A stretch of 64,000 nucleotides of DNA from Deroplatys truncata. Taxonomy: Eukaryota; Arthropoda; Insecta; Mantodea; Mantidae. Each line of letters opens with the position of its first letter. Position 1 is the stretch's first letter. This document shows positions 1 through 10,919 of this stretch, piece by piece. Under the pieces are notes generated by a model. It saw nothing but the letters and a program-made list of their open reading frames with translations, was not told where the DNA came from and did no database searches. The position numbers and the translations under genes are program-made. The stretch covers positions 7,684,001 to 7,748,000 of the forward strand of contig CM060990.1 in NCBI GenBank assembly GCA_030765065.1, read 5' to 3'.

Positions 1-1360
1 CATGACACTGCTTTTAATGCCGGTTACAGAATAACTCCTGAATGATTATCTAAATTTGGGTAGGCCATATGTTGCATATCATGCTTCAGGTGCACTTACC
101 CCTTTGATCTTGTTTCTATTATCGGCGTTTTTTATTTAATCTCATAAACGATAAATTGATACTGGGAAGAAAATGTTTTTTCAATATCTTTAACCTATAG
201 AATAAAATATTATTGAGTTTGTGTAACATAAAAAGGTCGACACGTTTTAATAAATGTTTTTTTATTTTCGTGTTTATTTAAAAAATCTGAAAAAGTTATG
301 TTAGCCTAAGGAGATAGTTCCCAGAAATATCCAGTAAAATTTGGTGTACATATATTGAATACTTTTTGAGAATAATGAACCTGATGTATGAACAAACCAA
401 GTTAAGAGAAATTGGGAGGAATGAATGTGCATGGCTTCCGCTGCCACGTTTAAATTGGCAAGCTTAAAGGGCAAAACTAGTCAATAAGACCAATGATATA
501 ATGTTAAAGCTGAATATTTCTATGTTTTTATCACATAGAAAAGAAATTGAAATTTTGAAGCATCTCGGCTTTCCAGTGCTCTTAAATAGTGAAGCTCAAA
601 CCTTACGTACAGATCTGCAATAATTAGTGTACTGCAGTAGGTAGTAATACCTTCACTTATTCCTGAGTTTTCTATATGTTATCGTAAAAGCATTCAGTGT
701 TTGTTTTTATTTCTTTATGGAAACGAATGTTGTGCAAATAAGACGCAAGGGAAACTTCCGTGGACCACAGGGGAGAAATAACAGCAACGTAAGATAAAAA
801 GAATGAGGTATATATGGGCGCTATAATCATGCTAATGTTGCTGCATTTCTGTTGTATGTACTTGTCTAATCTGAATGTAGTTACCGAAACTGGCCATATT
901 TCCCGGACCGCCGCTACCGAGCTGGATCATCATAACAATTAGCAGTTCGCATCGTTTCGTTGCGAGGATCAAGGGGATTATGTCCTTATATTTTAAGTGA
1001 ACGTCTCCAATAAATAATATTAAAATATTGTTATTCACGTCTTGGCAGGAACGTGGAAGCACGACTCCCCTTATCCTGAGTATGCTTTAAAAGCAAAGCA
1101 ATCTTCCAAGGGCTCAGCGTTTATGATAGGAAAACCCATGAACTTGTAGAATACCGCTCGGAAGGGTAAATGATTTAAGGTGCTATCTTTGTGGAATTAA
1201 CCGATTTACCTCGCCTCATTCCTTAGCGTTTCTAGAGAAGATTGAATCAAAATTACCTGCTCCAAAGTAGTTATAAGGGCTTTGGCAGCAAATCGGGCAA
1301 GTGCAAAATGATCGGAGTTTAGTGATAATTGTAAAAGTAAACATTTACCTTTGCTAACAA
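1..1360. other. AT-rich DNA, nothing recognised
   Basis: No coding region, RNA gene or repeat that I can name is visible. The stretch is AT-rich with scattered stops in all frames. The longest open frame (minus strand, 832-1062) has no recognisable domain. A diverged transposon remnant cannot be excluded by eye. Confidence 0.5.
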
Positions 1361-1815
1361 GTGTTACTGAGCGAGTGACTCCGCGGTAACGTGCGTGGTT
1401 CGCATTCCTGGGGTCGGCCACTCTGGCCATAGGTTTTTTGTGGTTAACTGGCATATGCTGTGGTGGTTTCTTCTTCCACAAATTTCCTTTCCTTAATTTC
1501 CTACCATTTCGCTTCTCCATGTTTAAGTTAGACTTAGGGGCTCTGTAGTGTTGGTTGTTGTCGGACAGGTGGCGCAAATGCTTGGATATTGCCAGATGAC
1601 ACCCTTCTCCGAGCCGCCTCCGGTGGGTCAGGTTCTTCTTGGTTCCGCCAGAGGGAAACCCTACCTGAGGAGCCAGCGTGTGTGACCGGGTCATTGAGAG
1701 CTTGGAACCCCTGTGCGTCTCTGTTGGCCGTTACTGCAGGTGGTAAGCGCAAACGAACCGCGTTGGGTCGAAGTGCGAGGTGTCCCCTACGTTCCATCGT
1801 CATAGTCATAGTGAA
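1361..1815 (+). repeat. SINE-like repeat, family X, copy 1
   Basis: The head looks tRNA-derived: an A-box-like segment (GTGACTCCGCGGTAACG) is followed about 20 bases later by a B-box-like TTCGCATTCC. The same order of landmarks recurs on the minus strand at 24655-25125 (GATGGCTCCGCGGTAACGG, GAGTTCGATTCC, then a TTTTTAGTG region). The tail (GTGTGACCGGGT, CGTCTCT.TTGGCC, GGTGGTAAGCGCAAA, GGGTCG) recurs at about 20330-20500. A dispersed element in both orientations with pol III-type boxes fits a tRNA-derived SINE. The boundaries are approximate and no target-site duplication was found. Confidence 0.55.
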
Positions 1816-2995
1816 AGAAGTGTTGCATGTTCTTTCGTAAGAGTTTTCGCTTTCCTCTCGGACCATATAGCTAGACCTCAGAGTAGAGTGGTGCGTTAAT
1901 TGATCCTAAGTATTTTATATATTGAGACTCACAGGAACCATTCATAATACACTGTAGTCCGCAATGTTTCAGTCTGTAGTGTCACATTAAACTTGTAAGT
2001 TAATGCTGTTTGATAAGAACCGGAAGAAACCAAAGAAACCAACAAAAAGAAACACGCAAGCAAACTAGAAAGAGAAAAGGACCATGCGCACTTTAACAGA
2101 CTATTCTTTATAAACCAAAACCCGTAGCCACCCCCACTAACTTTCCCCAACCACACTTCCGGCTATTCCCTACACTCCCCAATCTGAGCTACAACACCTT
2201 TTGTAAAACTGTACTAATCGCTCCCCCTCCCAATGAGCAAGGTCCAACTCTTCTGTTAACAAAGAAATGTGGCGGATACCTTCTCCTCCGCTGTTCTGTC
2301 TTAGGACAATCCTCCCCAATATGAAACCAAGTTTCTTCCCCTCTGTATAAGGTCAGTTTTTATGCCCTCTTCGTTAAAAAATTTGATAGCTCTCCATGAT
2401 TTCAGCCCAAGCCAAGCAAGTCCTGGGTTTACATCTTATTTTCCGCCAAAATATTTTGTTCCATACCATTCCGTCTTAAGTTTAGAGTGTAAGCTTAAAG
2501 AGACCTTCTCATTGATTTGTGCCAGTCTATATATCTCGGGCACTTCTGTATCTTCCTTCACAAATTCGCTCTATTTCCTTATTATTCCAATCAAACCTTA
2601 CCCATTCCTATTCTTTCCAACCCTCCCCTGTTTGCCGATGGCCACATCTTGCACCCACCCACCTTAACCTCTTCGTAATGGCATGCTACTCTAACAAGTG
2701 ATTCATCCCCTGGCACACCTCATGGGATGTATCCTGCATTCAATTGTTTCGCTGTATGCACCAGCTTGTGTAGTAATACCGCAGTTTGTCGCATCACACC
2801 AACAACCGAGCGAGACGGCTCTGTGTTGACACGGCGAATACTGGGATGGATTATAAAATGCCGCGTATTATCCTGTCCCCCATTTACTATCATTTCATTT
2901 CATTAATCTCTTCATGGTCGAAGGATCAGGCGAGTGGACGGCGGAAAATAAGTAAAAGTATTTTGTTTGTTAACGACGCTATCGATTACTAGGAT
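1816..2995. other. C- and pyrimidine-rich spacer, nothing recognised
   Basis: From about 2100 to 2700 the plus strand is strongly pyrimidine-rich with many CCCC runs. Open frames here are low-complexity by-products of that composition. No gene or named repeat is visible. Confidence 0.5.
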
Positions 2996-2999
2996 CATA

Positions 3000-3176
3000 C
3001 AGCTCCGTTGGTGTGCCGGAATTTCGTCCCGCAGGTGTTCCTTTGCATACTAGTAAATCTACTGACATGGGACTGTCGCTTTTAAGCAAACTTAAAAACT
3101 AACCGTCTTGGCCGAGTTTGAAACCGCGATCTTGGAATCAGAAGGCCAGCATCTAACCAACTGAGCCATCCAGACT
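3000..3176 (-). repeat. tRNA-derived SINE, antisense copy
   Basis: Read on the minus strand, this begins with a tRNA-like head: GGATGGCTCAGTTGGTTAGA (A box) and GCGGTTTCAAACTCGGC (B box). A body follows with a segment reading GCAAAGGAACACCTGCGGG and then AATTCCGGCACACC. A segment of this kind (AACTCCTGCGGGAC...ATTCCGGCAC) is familiar to me from SINEs spread through many insect genomes. The copy is diverged and has no clear target-site duplication. It is a tRNA pseudogene head, not a functional tRNA gene. Confidence 0.65.
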
Positions 3177-3412
3177 GTGGAACTGTTCACCCTACGTTCG
3201 GCGTGTAACGGGCCCAGAGAGACCTCTCCAAGGGAAGAGGTACACCTTTCCGTCGGCCGTCATCAGGATGTAATATCTGGAGACCTTAGGGACACAGCCC
3301 ACCTATATCCGAGCCTTTAGCTGATCTCCCACTATGTCCTGCGCTTCAGCACTTCCTCCTGGAGGTATTCAGAAGCCTAATAAACGACTGTGCGTTTAAT
3401 TGCCAAAATCCT
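3177..3412. other. Spacer before LINE copy 1
   Basis: About 230 bases of mixed composition with no open frame of note. It ends in the 12-bp sequence TCTCAGCTTTCT that flanks LINE copy 1. Confidence 0.5.
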
Positions 3413-3424
3413 TCTCAGCTTTCT
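3413..3424. repeat. Left target-site duplication of LINE copy 1
   Basis: TCTCAGCTTTCT here is repeated at 15425-15436 directly after the (ATC)n tail. A perfect 12-bp direct repeat flanking the 5' end and the tail shows that copy 1 inserted whole by target-primed reverse transcription. Confidence 0.9.
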
Positions 3425-4038
3425 CCCCCCAGGGGATCACCTTATGTGAGTACGGGTTTGGCGTACCCGGGGATTCCCGAGCCACTCATCGCCATCATCA
3501 TTCTTCCACCCTCATCCGGTCGAGGTGGGTTCGTCCTCGTGACCGGGGGACTCAAGGTAGGCTCTCGTGCGTTCTGTGCATTTCATTCCATGTCGCCGCT
3601 CGCCATCGTTTCTTTCTTCTCTTCTTTTTAGCACATTTCGCCCCACACCCATTCGTCTACACATCTCTTTTACTTCTTCGTCGGCCTACCTTGCGTGCGA
3701 AACGCCCACACAGTTTTAGTTTCTATTATCTTTTTATTTAAATCCTCCGTGGACACAGCCTGACGGATACCCGCGCACTGGGTGCGCAGCTGGGTGAGTG
3801 GGTAATGGCGTCATCCCCACCACCCGGGGTCGTCATGTAGGGTATGTGTTCGTATCCGCTGTTCAACTGCAGTCCCGCGGGGGGCCATTGCATGAGCTGC
3901 TGGCTTCTAACGGCGATTGGGTCCCTCTGTTTATGTTCTGGGAGGTGTGACCCTGGGGTGAGATAGGTATAGATAGGCCACTCACCCAAGCCGGGGTAAC
4001 GCCCGGGAAGTCAGAGCCCGAGGTCGGAGACGGTTGCA

Positions 4039-4089
4039 ATGGTGGAGGATTTATTTCGCTATGGAGCACCCTTTCTCCATTATAAATAA
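4039..4089 (+). promoter_or_regulatory. Upstream ORF overlapping the LINE ORF1 start
   Basis: The first ATG near ORF1 opens a 16-codon frame (MVEDLFRYGAPFLHYK) that runs across the ORF1 ATG at 4061 in another frame and then stops. Equivalent short frames occur in copy 2 (9587-9634) and copy 3 (from 39257). It may tune ORF1 translation by leaky scanning or reinitiation; that role is inference. Confidence 0.45.
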
Positions 4090-5350
4090 TAAGCGCCGTA
4101 AAGTAATTGCAACAGAAGTAGCACCGCCGACAACTGGTTGTTACTTAGTGATTTCACGAAGTGAGGAAGGTCAAACGTTTGAGAAGGTGAACCCTTTCAT
4201 TATCCAGAAGGGCATTGACGCTATTTCAGGTGCGGTTCAGTCCTGCACTCATCTTCGGATTGGTTCCTTGTTGGCTCAAACCAAATCCGAAGAGCAGAGT
4301 AAGACCGTTTTGCGCGCTACGCTTCTCCACGATTATCCTAGCCGTGTTGAGAAACACCGCACCTTGAATTCTTGTCGAGGCGTTGTCAACACGCATAGCC
4401 TCGATGGCATATCGGACGAGGACCTGGTAGAATATCTTGCAGACCAGAAGGTGACAGCGGTTCATCGAGTGCAGGCCAAACGCGACGGTGTATTGGTACC
4501 CACTTGTACCCTGTTTCTAACATTTGATGGCGTCGATCTGCCCACGAGCATTTCCGCAGGGTACGAACGGATTTCTGTGAGGCCTTATATTCCTAGACCT
4601 CTGCGTTGTTTTAAATGCCAACGTTTTGGGCATACGCAAGTCTCCTGTAAGAGTGCCGTTACCATCTGTGCAACATGTAGCCAACCCTCACACAAAGGTA
4701 CCTGTTCAACAGCCCCCGTCTGCGTTAGTTGTAACGGGTCTCATTCTGCGTCGTTTGCCGACTGTCCGCGGTACTTGGACGAGAAGGCGATCCAGGTTAT
4801 CCGGGTAAAGGAAAAACTCTCCTTCGCTGAAACCCGGAGGCGTTATAATGCGCGCCAACCTTCTCTCCTGCGATCTGGCATATTTAGTTCTGTTCTTGCC
4901 TCGCCAGTACCACGAGTAGATGCCGAAACTCATACCTGGACCATGACTGCATTAACCGCCACTACCATCCGGCCGTCCATTAAAGCTACTGTTACCAAGC
5001 CCTATAACCCTGGTCCAAAGTCAATGAAGTCGCAAGCCGCTGAAAAGAAACCCAAGCAGAAACTTCGTAGGGAAGATTTTCTGAAGGACCGTCCGCGTGC
5101 GCGCGGTAAGAAAAGTTCACCTTCTGCTCCTCGGAGGTCGCTGTCCCAGGAAGCTCCTGGGACAAGCCACGCTCAGCGGACCCCCTCACTCATCGCTACC
5201 CAGAACCGATTCACGGCGCTTGATTCGGTTTCTGGCACTGAGCGCGTGGGCCCTCCCTTCGAGGAGGCTATGGAGTCTGACCAACTCCATACCAAAAGAC
5301 CGAGGCCAAAGGTTAAACCAAAGGTAATTTTTAGCCACCCTTCTAAGTAG
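4061..5350 (+). CDS. LINE ORF1, gag-like nucleic-acid-binding protein (copy 1)
   Basis: An open frame of 429 codons from the ATG at 4061 (MEHPFSIINN), the first ATG in frame. Three retroviral-type zinc knuckles lie in a row near residues 185-235: CFKCQRFGHTQVSC, then CATCSQPSHKGTC, then CVSCNGSHSASFADC. A basic, Pro/Ser-rich C-terminus follows. This is the standard ORF1 layout of I, Jockey and R1-type LINEs, whose product binds the element RNA and accompanies it to the target. It is the only uninterrupted ORF1 in the window; copy 2 has a frameshift and copy 3 a stop. ORF2 begins 21 bases after the stop codon, so ORF2 is probably translated by reinitiation. Whether the protein is made is unknown. 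Confidence 0.88.
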   Translation: MEHPFSIINNKRRKVIATEVAPPTTGCYLVISRSEEGQTFEKVNPFIIQKGIDAISGAVQSCTHLRIGSLLAQTKSEEQSKTVLRATLLHDYPSRVEKHRTLNSCRGVVNTHSLDGISDEDLVEYLADQKVTAVHRVQAKRDGVLVPTCTLFLTFDGVDLPTSISAGYERISVRPYIPRPLRCFKCQRFGHTQVSCKSAVTICATCSQPSHKGTCSTAPVCVSCNGSHSASFADCPRYLDEKAIQVIRVKEKLSFAETRRRYNARQPSLLRSGIFSSVLASPVPRVDAETHTWTMTALTATTIRPSIKATVTKPYNPGPKSMKSQAAEKKPKQKLRREDFLKDRPRARGKKSSPSAPRRSLSQEAPGTSHAQRTPSLIATQNRFTALDSVSGTERVGPPFEEAMESDQLHTKRPRPKVKPKVIFSHPSK

Positions 5351-5371
5351 ACAGTTTATCCCTTTTTCTTC

Positions 5372-8300
5372 ATGGCTATCCTGACCAGGAACGTACGTGG
5401 TGTACGATCGCATAGGGCGGAACTGCAACTTTTATTGCGTTCCCATTCACTTATGGTCGTGTCCTTGCAGGAGACCAAGCTTCGCCCTCATGCTCCTTTT
5501 GATCTCCGAGGATATACTCCGGTTCGCTACGATCTTGAACCGGAGGAGGGTGCTCCTGCTCATGGAGGTGTCATGTTGTTAGTGCGTAAAGACGTTCATT
5601 TTCAAACTCTCGCTCTTACGTCCGACTTGCAAGCTGTTGCCATTAGATTGCAGTTACCCGGTTTTTTCTTTTCTGTTTGCTCTTTATATTCACCTCCGTC
5701 GTCTCCCCTCGCTCTCGCGGACCTTCGAGCTCTCCTGTCCGCTCTCCCAACACCATTTCTTCTGTTGGGAAATTTTAAGGCCCATCACCCCCTGTGGGGT
5801 TCGCCAAGGGCTTGTGCGAGGGGAACTCTTCTTTCCGACATTTTTGACCAGTTTAATCTTTCCATCCTCAACACAGGTGCACCTACTTTTATTTCTGATT
5901 CTTCTGGTACATTCTCTCACCTGGATCTTGCCATTTGCTCACTCCAGCTTCCTCGTCGTCTTCAGTGGAACGTCGTCGCTGACGCCTACTCCAGCGACCA
6001 TTACCCCTGCGTCGTTTCTCTTCTGTCGCACCACGTACAGCATTCCAGAGTACCTACCTGGATATTCACAAAAGCCGACTGGAGCTTGTATTCCAGCCTT
6101 GTGCATTTTTACGATCAACCCTTCGCCGACATTAACCAACCAGTGCAGCACCTTACATCTACGATTTTCTCTGCCGCCGAACGCGCAATTCCCCGTTCAT
6201 CCTCTCAACCTCGGCGGCCACCTGTTCCGTGGTGGAACGAGGATTGTCGGGACGCCGTTCGTGCCCGTAGGACTGCACTTAGGGTGTTTCGGCGACACCC
6301 TACACTTGATAATTTGGTGACTTTTAAACAATCGCGCGCCAGGGCTCGTCGCATTATTCAGGATAGCAAGAGGGCGTCGTGGACTCGTTTTGTCGAGTCT
6401 TTTAATAGCTTTACCCCTTCATGTGTTGTTTGGGATAAACTTCGTCGCTTCTCAGGTAAAGTGTCGCATTGTACTGTTTCTGGCCTTCAGATTTCCAATG
6501 CCACAATAGTGGATCCGGCTGCCATCGCTAACACTCTGGGTGCTGCCTTTGAGGCGGTATCCAGTTCAGACCATTATTCCGCCGGCTTTTGCTCTATCAA
6601 AAACCGGCTGGATTCCGACACCTTTAATTTTCGGTCTGCTAATAATGAGTGTTATAATGATCTTTTCACAATGAGGGAGCTGGAGCACGCTCTTCATTGC
6701 TCTAGGCACTCCGCTCCTGGCCCGGACGTCATTCATGTCCTGATGTTAAAGCACCTTTCAGCCGACAGTAAACTCTTTCTCTTACAGGTCTATAACCGTA
6801 TTTGGCAAGACGGCATTTTTCCTTCCGTTTGGCGCGAAGCCACCGTTGTCCCTATACTTAAGCCTGGGAAGGATCGCCAACTACCTTCCAGCTACCGCCC
6901 TATCTTCCTCACCAGTTGCATTTGCAAGGTGATGGAGCGCATGATCAACGGGCGGTTGACATGGTGGCTTGGGTCTCTGAAACTTCTAGCGAACGCTCAG
7001 TGCGGATTTCGTCGCTATCGCTCTATTATCGACCATCTGGTGTCCCTGTCGACGCATATTATGAATGGAATTCTGAGAAAGTGTCAAACCGTGGCTGTGT
7101 TTTTTGACCTGGAGAAAGCTTATGACACTTGTTGGAGGGGCGGCATTTTACGTACACTTCACACATAGAATATCCGCGGTCGCCTTCCCATATTTCTACG
7201 GGAGTTAATGACAACCGCGTCTTTCGTGTACGTGTGGGCTCGGTTTTATCTAGTAGTTTTATTCAAGAGAACGGAGTACCGCAGGGCTCTGTACTCAGTG
7301 TCACACATTTTGCAATTGCTATCAACCCCATTGTTAATTGTATTCCACCTGGCATTTCATCGTCCCTTTTTGTTGACGATTTTGCCATTTGTTGCAGTTC
7401 ACGGCGGACCTGTCTTCTTGAGCGCCGTCTCCAGGGCTGCATCGACCGTCTCTACGCCTGGAGTAACGCCAACGGCTTCAATTTCTCCGCCGAGAAATCC
7501 GTCTGCATCAACTTCTGGCGCCGGAAATATTTCCCTCCGCCCTCTCTCCATCTTGGACCGGAGATACTTCCGTTTGCAGACGAGGCGAAATTTTTGGGTT
7601 TGATTTTTGATAGGAAGTTGTGTTGGACTTCGCACATTTCCTTTTTAAAAGCAAAGTGTGACCGTTTTCTTAATCTTTTACGTGTTTTAAGTGGCATATC
7701 CTGGGGAGCTGATCGGACCGTCCTTTTTCGCCTTTATCGCTCTTTGGTCCGATCCCAGCTTGATTACGGGTGCATTGTCTATTCGTCGGCGCGTCCATCT
7801 GCATTACGTCGATTGAATGCCATTCACCATCGTGGCATAAGAGTCGCTACAGGGGCCTTTCGAACCAGCCCTGTACCTAGCCTATATTCTGAATTTGCAG
7901 AGCCTCCACTGTCCTTCAGGCGTGAGATGCTCTTGTGCAGCTATGCCTGTCGACTCTCCAGCTTGCCTGACCACCCGTCCTTCGAGTTATTTTTTGAGGA
8001 GTCGCTTGATCGCACTATTTAATTATCTCCTCTGCATTGCTCCCTCCAGGGGTTCGATTTCGACATCTACTTCGGCATTTGGACGTTACTCCAGAGCCGG
8101 CCCTTCCACGGGGGGAAACGCGTTTTCCTCCATGGTCGCGCGCTGAGACCAACTGTCACCTTGGGTTAACGTCGATGCCGAAAAATGAGACCCCTGCTTC
8201 CGTCCTTAGATCCGCTTTTCTAGAACAACAGGTGCAGTTCGGGGACTGTAATTTTGTATATACCGATGGGTCTAAGACTGATGTGGGAGTAGGATGTACC

Positions 8301-8974
8301 TTTGTTTTTGGTGCGCAGAGTTTTACTTTTCGTTTACCTGGTCAATGTTCGATTTATACCGCCGAACATTTTAGTATATATCAATGTGTTTTATACATTC
8401 AGCGGCACGTCCTACGGCGCTGTGTTGTTTGTTCGGACTGTTCTCTGGGTGCCCTTCAGAGTATTAACGCGCTGTATAGTTACCACCCGCTCGTACAGCT
8501 CATTCAAGACCTGCTCCACTCGCTTGGTGTATCTGGCATAAGCGTCTCCTTCGTGTGGATTCCAGGTTATGTGGCATCTCATGCAACGAGTCTGCCGACG
8601 CCGCTGCCAAATCGGCCATTTTATCACCCAGATGTTTTACCTGTGTTGTTCCTTCCTCAGATTTATCTGTTATTTTACGTGGCCGTATCCTGTTGCGCTG
8701 GCGCGATGAGTGGGCGGCTCTTAGGGGGAACACGTTGCGGGAGGGTAAACCTCTTGCATTCGTCTCGGGTAGCTCTTCTTGTTCTTCTCGTCGGGAAGAG
8801 GTACTTTTAGCACGTTTACGAATCGGAAATTGTCTTTTTAGTCATAGGTACCTGCTCAGTGGTGACCCCGCACCACTGTGTGAGCAGTGTGATGCGCCCT
8901 TAACGGTGCGTCACATTTTAACAGAGTGTCAAGTTTTATCTCCGTTGCGCGTTCGTGTTGGTCTGCCTGTTGGC
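5372..8974 (+). pseudogene. LINE ORF2 (endonuclease, RT, RNase H), copy 1, broken
   Basis: Starts at the ATG at 5372 (MAILTRNVRG). Endonuclease landmarks follow in order: LQETK, SLYSPPSSP, LLLGNFKAHH (normally GDFN, see copy 3), SHLDLAIC and SSDHYP. RT motifs follow: SYRPIFLTS, GFRRYRS, FFDLEKAYD and FVDDFA. RNase H landmarks are YTDGSKTD and WIPGYV. Lesions by comparison with sister copies: TGG to TAG at about 7166, a 1-base deletion near 7211, a 1-base deletion near 8015, and a frameshift near 8570. The frame reaches LPVG where copy 2 interrupts it; the end of the gene lies at 15017 onward. The endonuclease residue changes and the breaks make it non-functional. Confidence 0.88.
8964..8974. 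repeat. Left target-site duplication of nested LINE copy 2
   Basis: TGCCTGTTGGC here is repeated at 15006-15016 after the (ATC)n tail of copy 2. The first T could belong to the tail, so the duplication is 10-11 bp. It lies inside ORF2 of copy 1 and proves the order of insertion. Confidence 0.88.
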
Positions 8975-9608
8975 TCTCTCAGGGGCTCACCTTATGTGAG
9001 TACGGGTTTTTGGCGCATCCGGGGGTTCCCGAGCCATTCAAAGCCATTTTCATCCGTTCATCCCCGTCCGGTCGAGGTGGGTTCGTTCTCGTGACCGGGG
9101 GACTCAAGGTAGGCTCTCATGCGTTCTGTGCATTTCATTCCATGTCGCCGCTCGCCATCGTTTCTTTCTTCTTTTATACTTCTGCACATTTCGCACCACG
9201 TCCATTCATTTCCGCATCTTTTTCTTCCTCGCCGGCATACCTTGCTTCCGAAACGCCCACACTTTTATTTCTTTTAGCTTTTCTTTTAATCCTCCGTGGA
9301 CACAGCCTTACGGATACCCGCGCACTACTTGCGCAGCTGGGTGAGTGGTTAATGGCGTCATCCCCACCACCCGGGGTCGTCATGTAGGGTTTGTGTTCGT
9401 ATCCGCTGTTCAAGTGCAGTCCCGCGGGGGGGGGCCATTGCATGAGCTGCTGACTTCCGACGGCGATTGGGTCCCTCTGTCTGTTCTGGGAGGTGTGACC
9501 CTGGGGTGAGCTAGGTATAGATAGGCCACTCACCCAAGCCGGAGTAACGCCCGGGAAGTCAGAGCCCGAGGTCGGAGTCGGTTGCAATGGTGGAGGATTT
9601 ATTTCGCT

Positions 9609-10899
9609 ATGGAGCACCCTTTCTCCATTACTAACAACAAGCGCCGAAAAGTCTATGTAACGGAAGTAGCACCGCCGACATCTGGTTGTTACTTGGTCAT
9701 TTCACGAGCAGAAGAAGGACAAAGTTTTGAGAAGGTGAACCCTTTCGTTATTCAGAAGGGCATTGACGCTATTGCAGGTGCGGTTCAGTCCTGCACTCGT
9801 CTTCGAATTGGTTCCTTGTTGGTTCAAACCAAAACTGAACAGCAAAGTACGTCCTTGTTGCGCGCCACGCTTCTCCACGGTTATATTATCCGTGTCGAGA
9901 AGCACCGCACCCTGAATTCCTGTCCAGGCGTCATTACCACCCATTGCCTCGATGGTATGTCCGACGAGGAACTTAGTCGGCTATCTTTCTGATCAAAAGG
10001 TGGCAGCTGTTCATCGAGTGCAGGCAAAACGCGACGCAATTTTGGTACCAACTCGTACCCTGTTTATCACTTTCGACGGCGTCGACCTGCCCACGAGCCT
10101 TTCAGCAGAGTACGAGCGTATTGCTGTAAGGCCGTATATACCTAGACCTCTGCGTTGTTTCAAATGCCAACGTTTTCGGCATACGCAAGTCTCCTGTAAG
10201 AGTGCCGTTAAAATCTGTGCCTCATGTAGCCAACCGTCACACGAAGGTACCTGTTCCACAGCCCCCGTCTGCGTTAACTGCAAAGGGTCTCATTCTGCGT
10301 CATTTTCCAACTGTCCGCGGTACTTGGACGAGAAGGCGATCCAGGTTATCCGGGTAAAGGAAAAACTCTCCTTCGCTGAAGCCCGGAGGCGTTACCATGC
10401 GCGCCAGCCTTCACTCCTGCGATCTGGCACATTTAGTTCTGTTGTTGCCTCGCCAGTACCACGAGTAGATGCCGAAACTCAGAACTGGACCATGGCTGTA
10501 TTAACCGCCACTATCATCCGGCCGTCCATTAAAGCTACTGTTACCAAGCCCTATAAACCTGGTCCAAAGTCAATGAAGTCGCAAGCCGCTGAAAAGAAAC
10601 CCAAGCAGAAATTTCCTAGGGAAGATTTTTTGAAAGACCCTCCGCGAGCGAGCGGTAACATAAGTTCACCTTCTCCTCCTCGGAGGTCGCTGTCCCAGGA
10701 AGCTCCTGGGACATGCCGCGGTAAGCGGCACCACTCACCCATCGCCACCCAGAACCGATTCACGGCGCTTGAATCGGTTTCTGGCACTGAGCGCGTGGGC
10801 CCTCCCTCCGAGGAAGCTATGGAGTCTGACCAACTCCATACAAAAAGCCCGAGCCCAAAGGTTAAGCAAAAGATTCTTTTAAGCCGCCCTTCTAAGTAA
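9609..10899 (+). pseudogene. LINE ORF1 gag-like, copy 2, one frameshift
   Basis: Begins at the ATG at 9609 (MEHPFSITNN). A single extra A near 9974, compared with copy 3 (GAACTTAGTCGG against GAACTTGTCGG), breaks the frame after DEEL. The downstream frame then runs open to 10899 and contains the three zinc knuckles (CFKCQRFRHTQVSC and two more) and the basic tail. Amino-acid identity to copy 1 is visibly lower in ORF1 than in the ORF2 tract at 11066-12582. Confidence 0.85.
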
Positions 10900-10919
10900 A
10901 CAGTTTATCCCTTTTATTC

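Larger units (their letters stand above)
3425..8974 (+). mobile_element. I-superfamily LINE copy 1, 5' part (host of a nested copy)
   Basis: A non-LTR retrotransposon with a 5' UTR of about 640 bases, a zinc-knuckle ORF1, and an ORF2 holding endonuclease, reverse transcriptase and RNase H. RNase H together with an FVDD catalytic box places it in the I superfamily; the exact clade is not settled. The 5' end begins CCCCCCAGGGGATCACC, and copy 3 also starts with six C followed by an AGRGGATCACC. The body stops at 8974 where copy 2 inserted and resumes at 15017. Net length without the nested copy is about 5.96 kb. ORF1 is open; ORF2 carries a stop and several frameshifts. Confidence 0.9.

Noticed and set aside
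3400..3741. Small frames in the LINE 5' UTR
   Set aside because: They lie upstream of ORF1, differ in frame and length between copies and have no conserved protein sequence.
5637..6320. 227-residue plus-strand frame overlapping ORF2
   Set aside because: An alternative frame inside ORF2 of copy 1, composition-driven (Leu/Pro/Ser) and without a domain.
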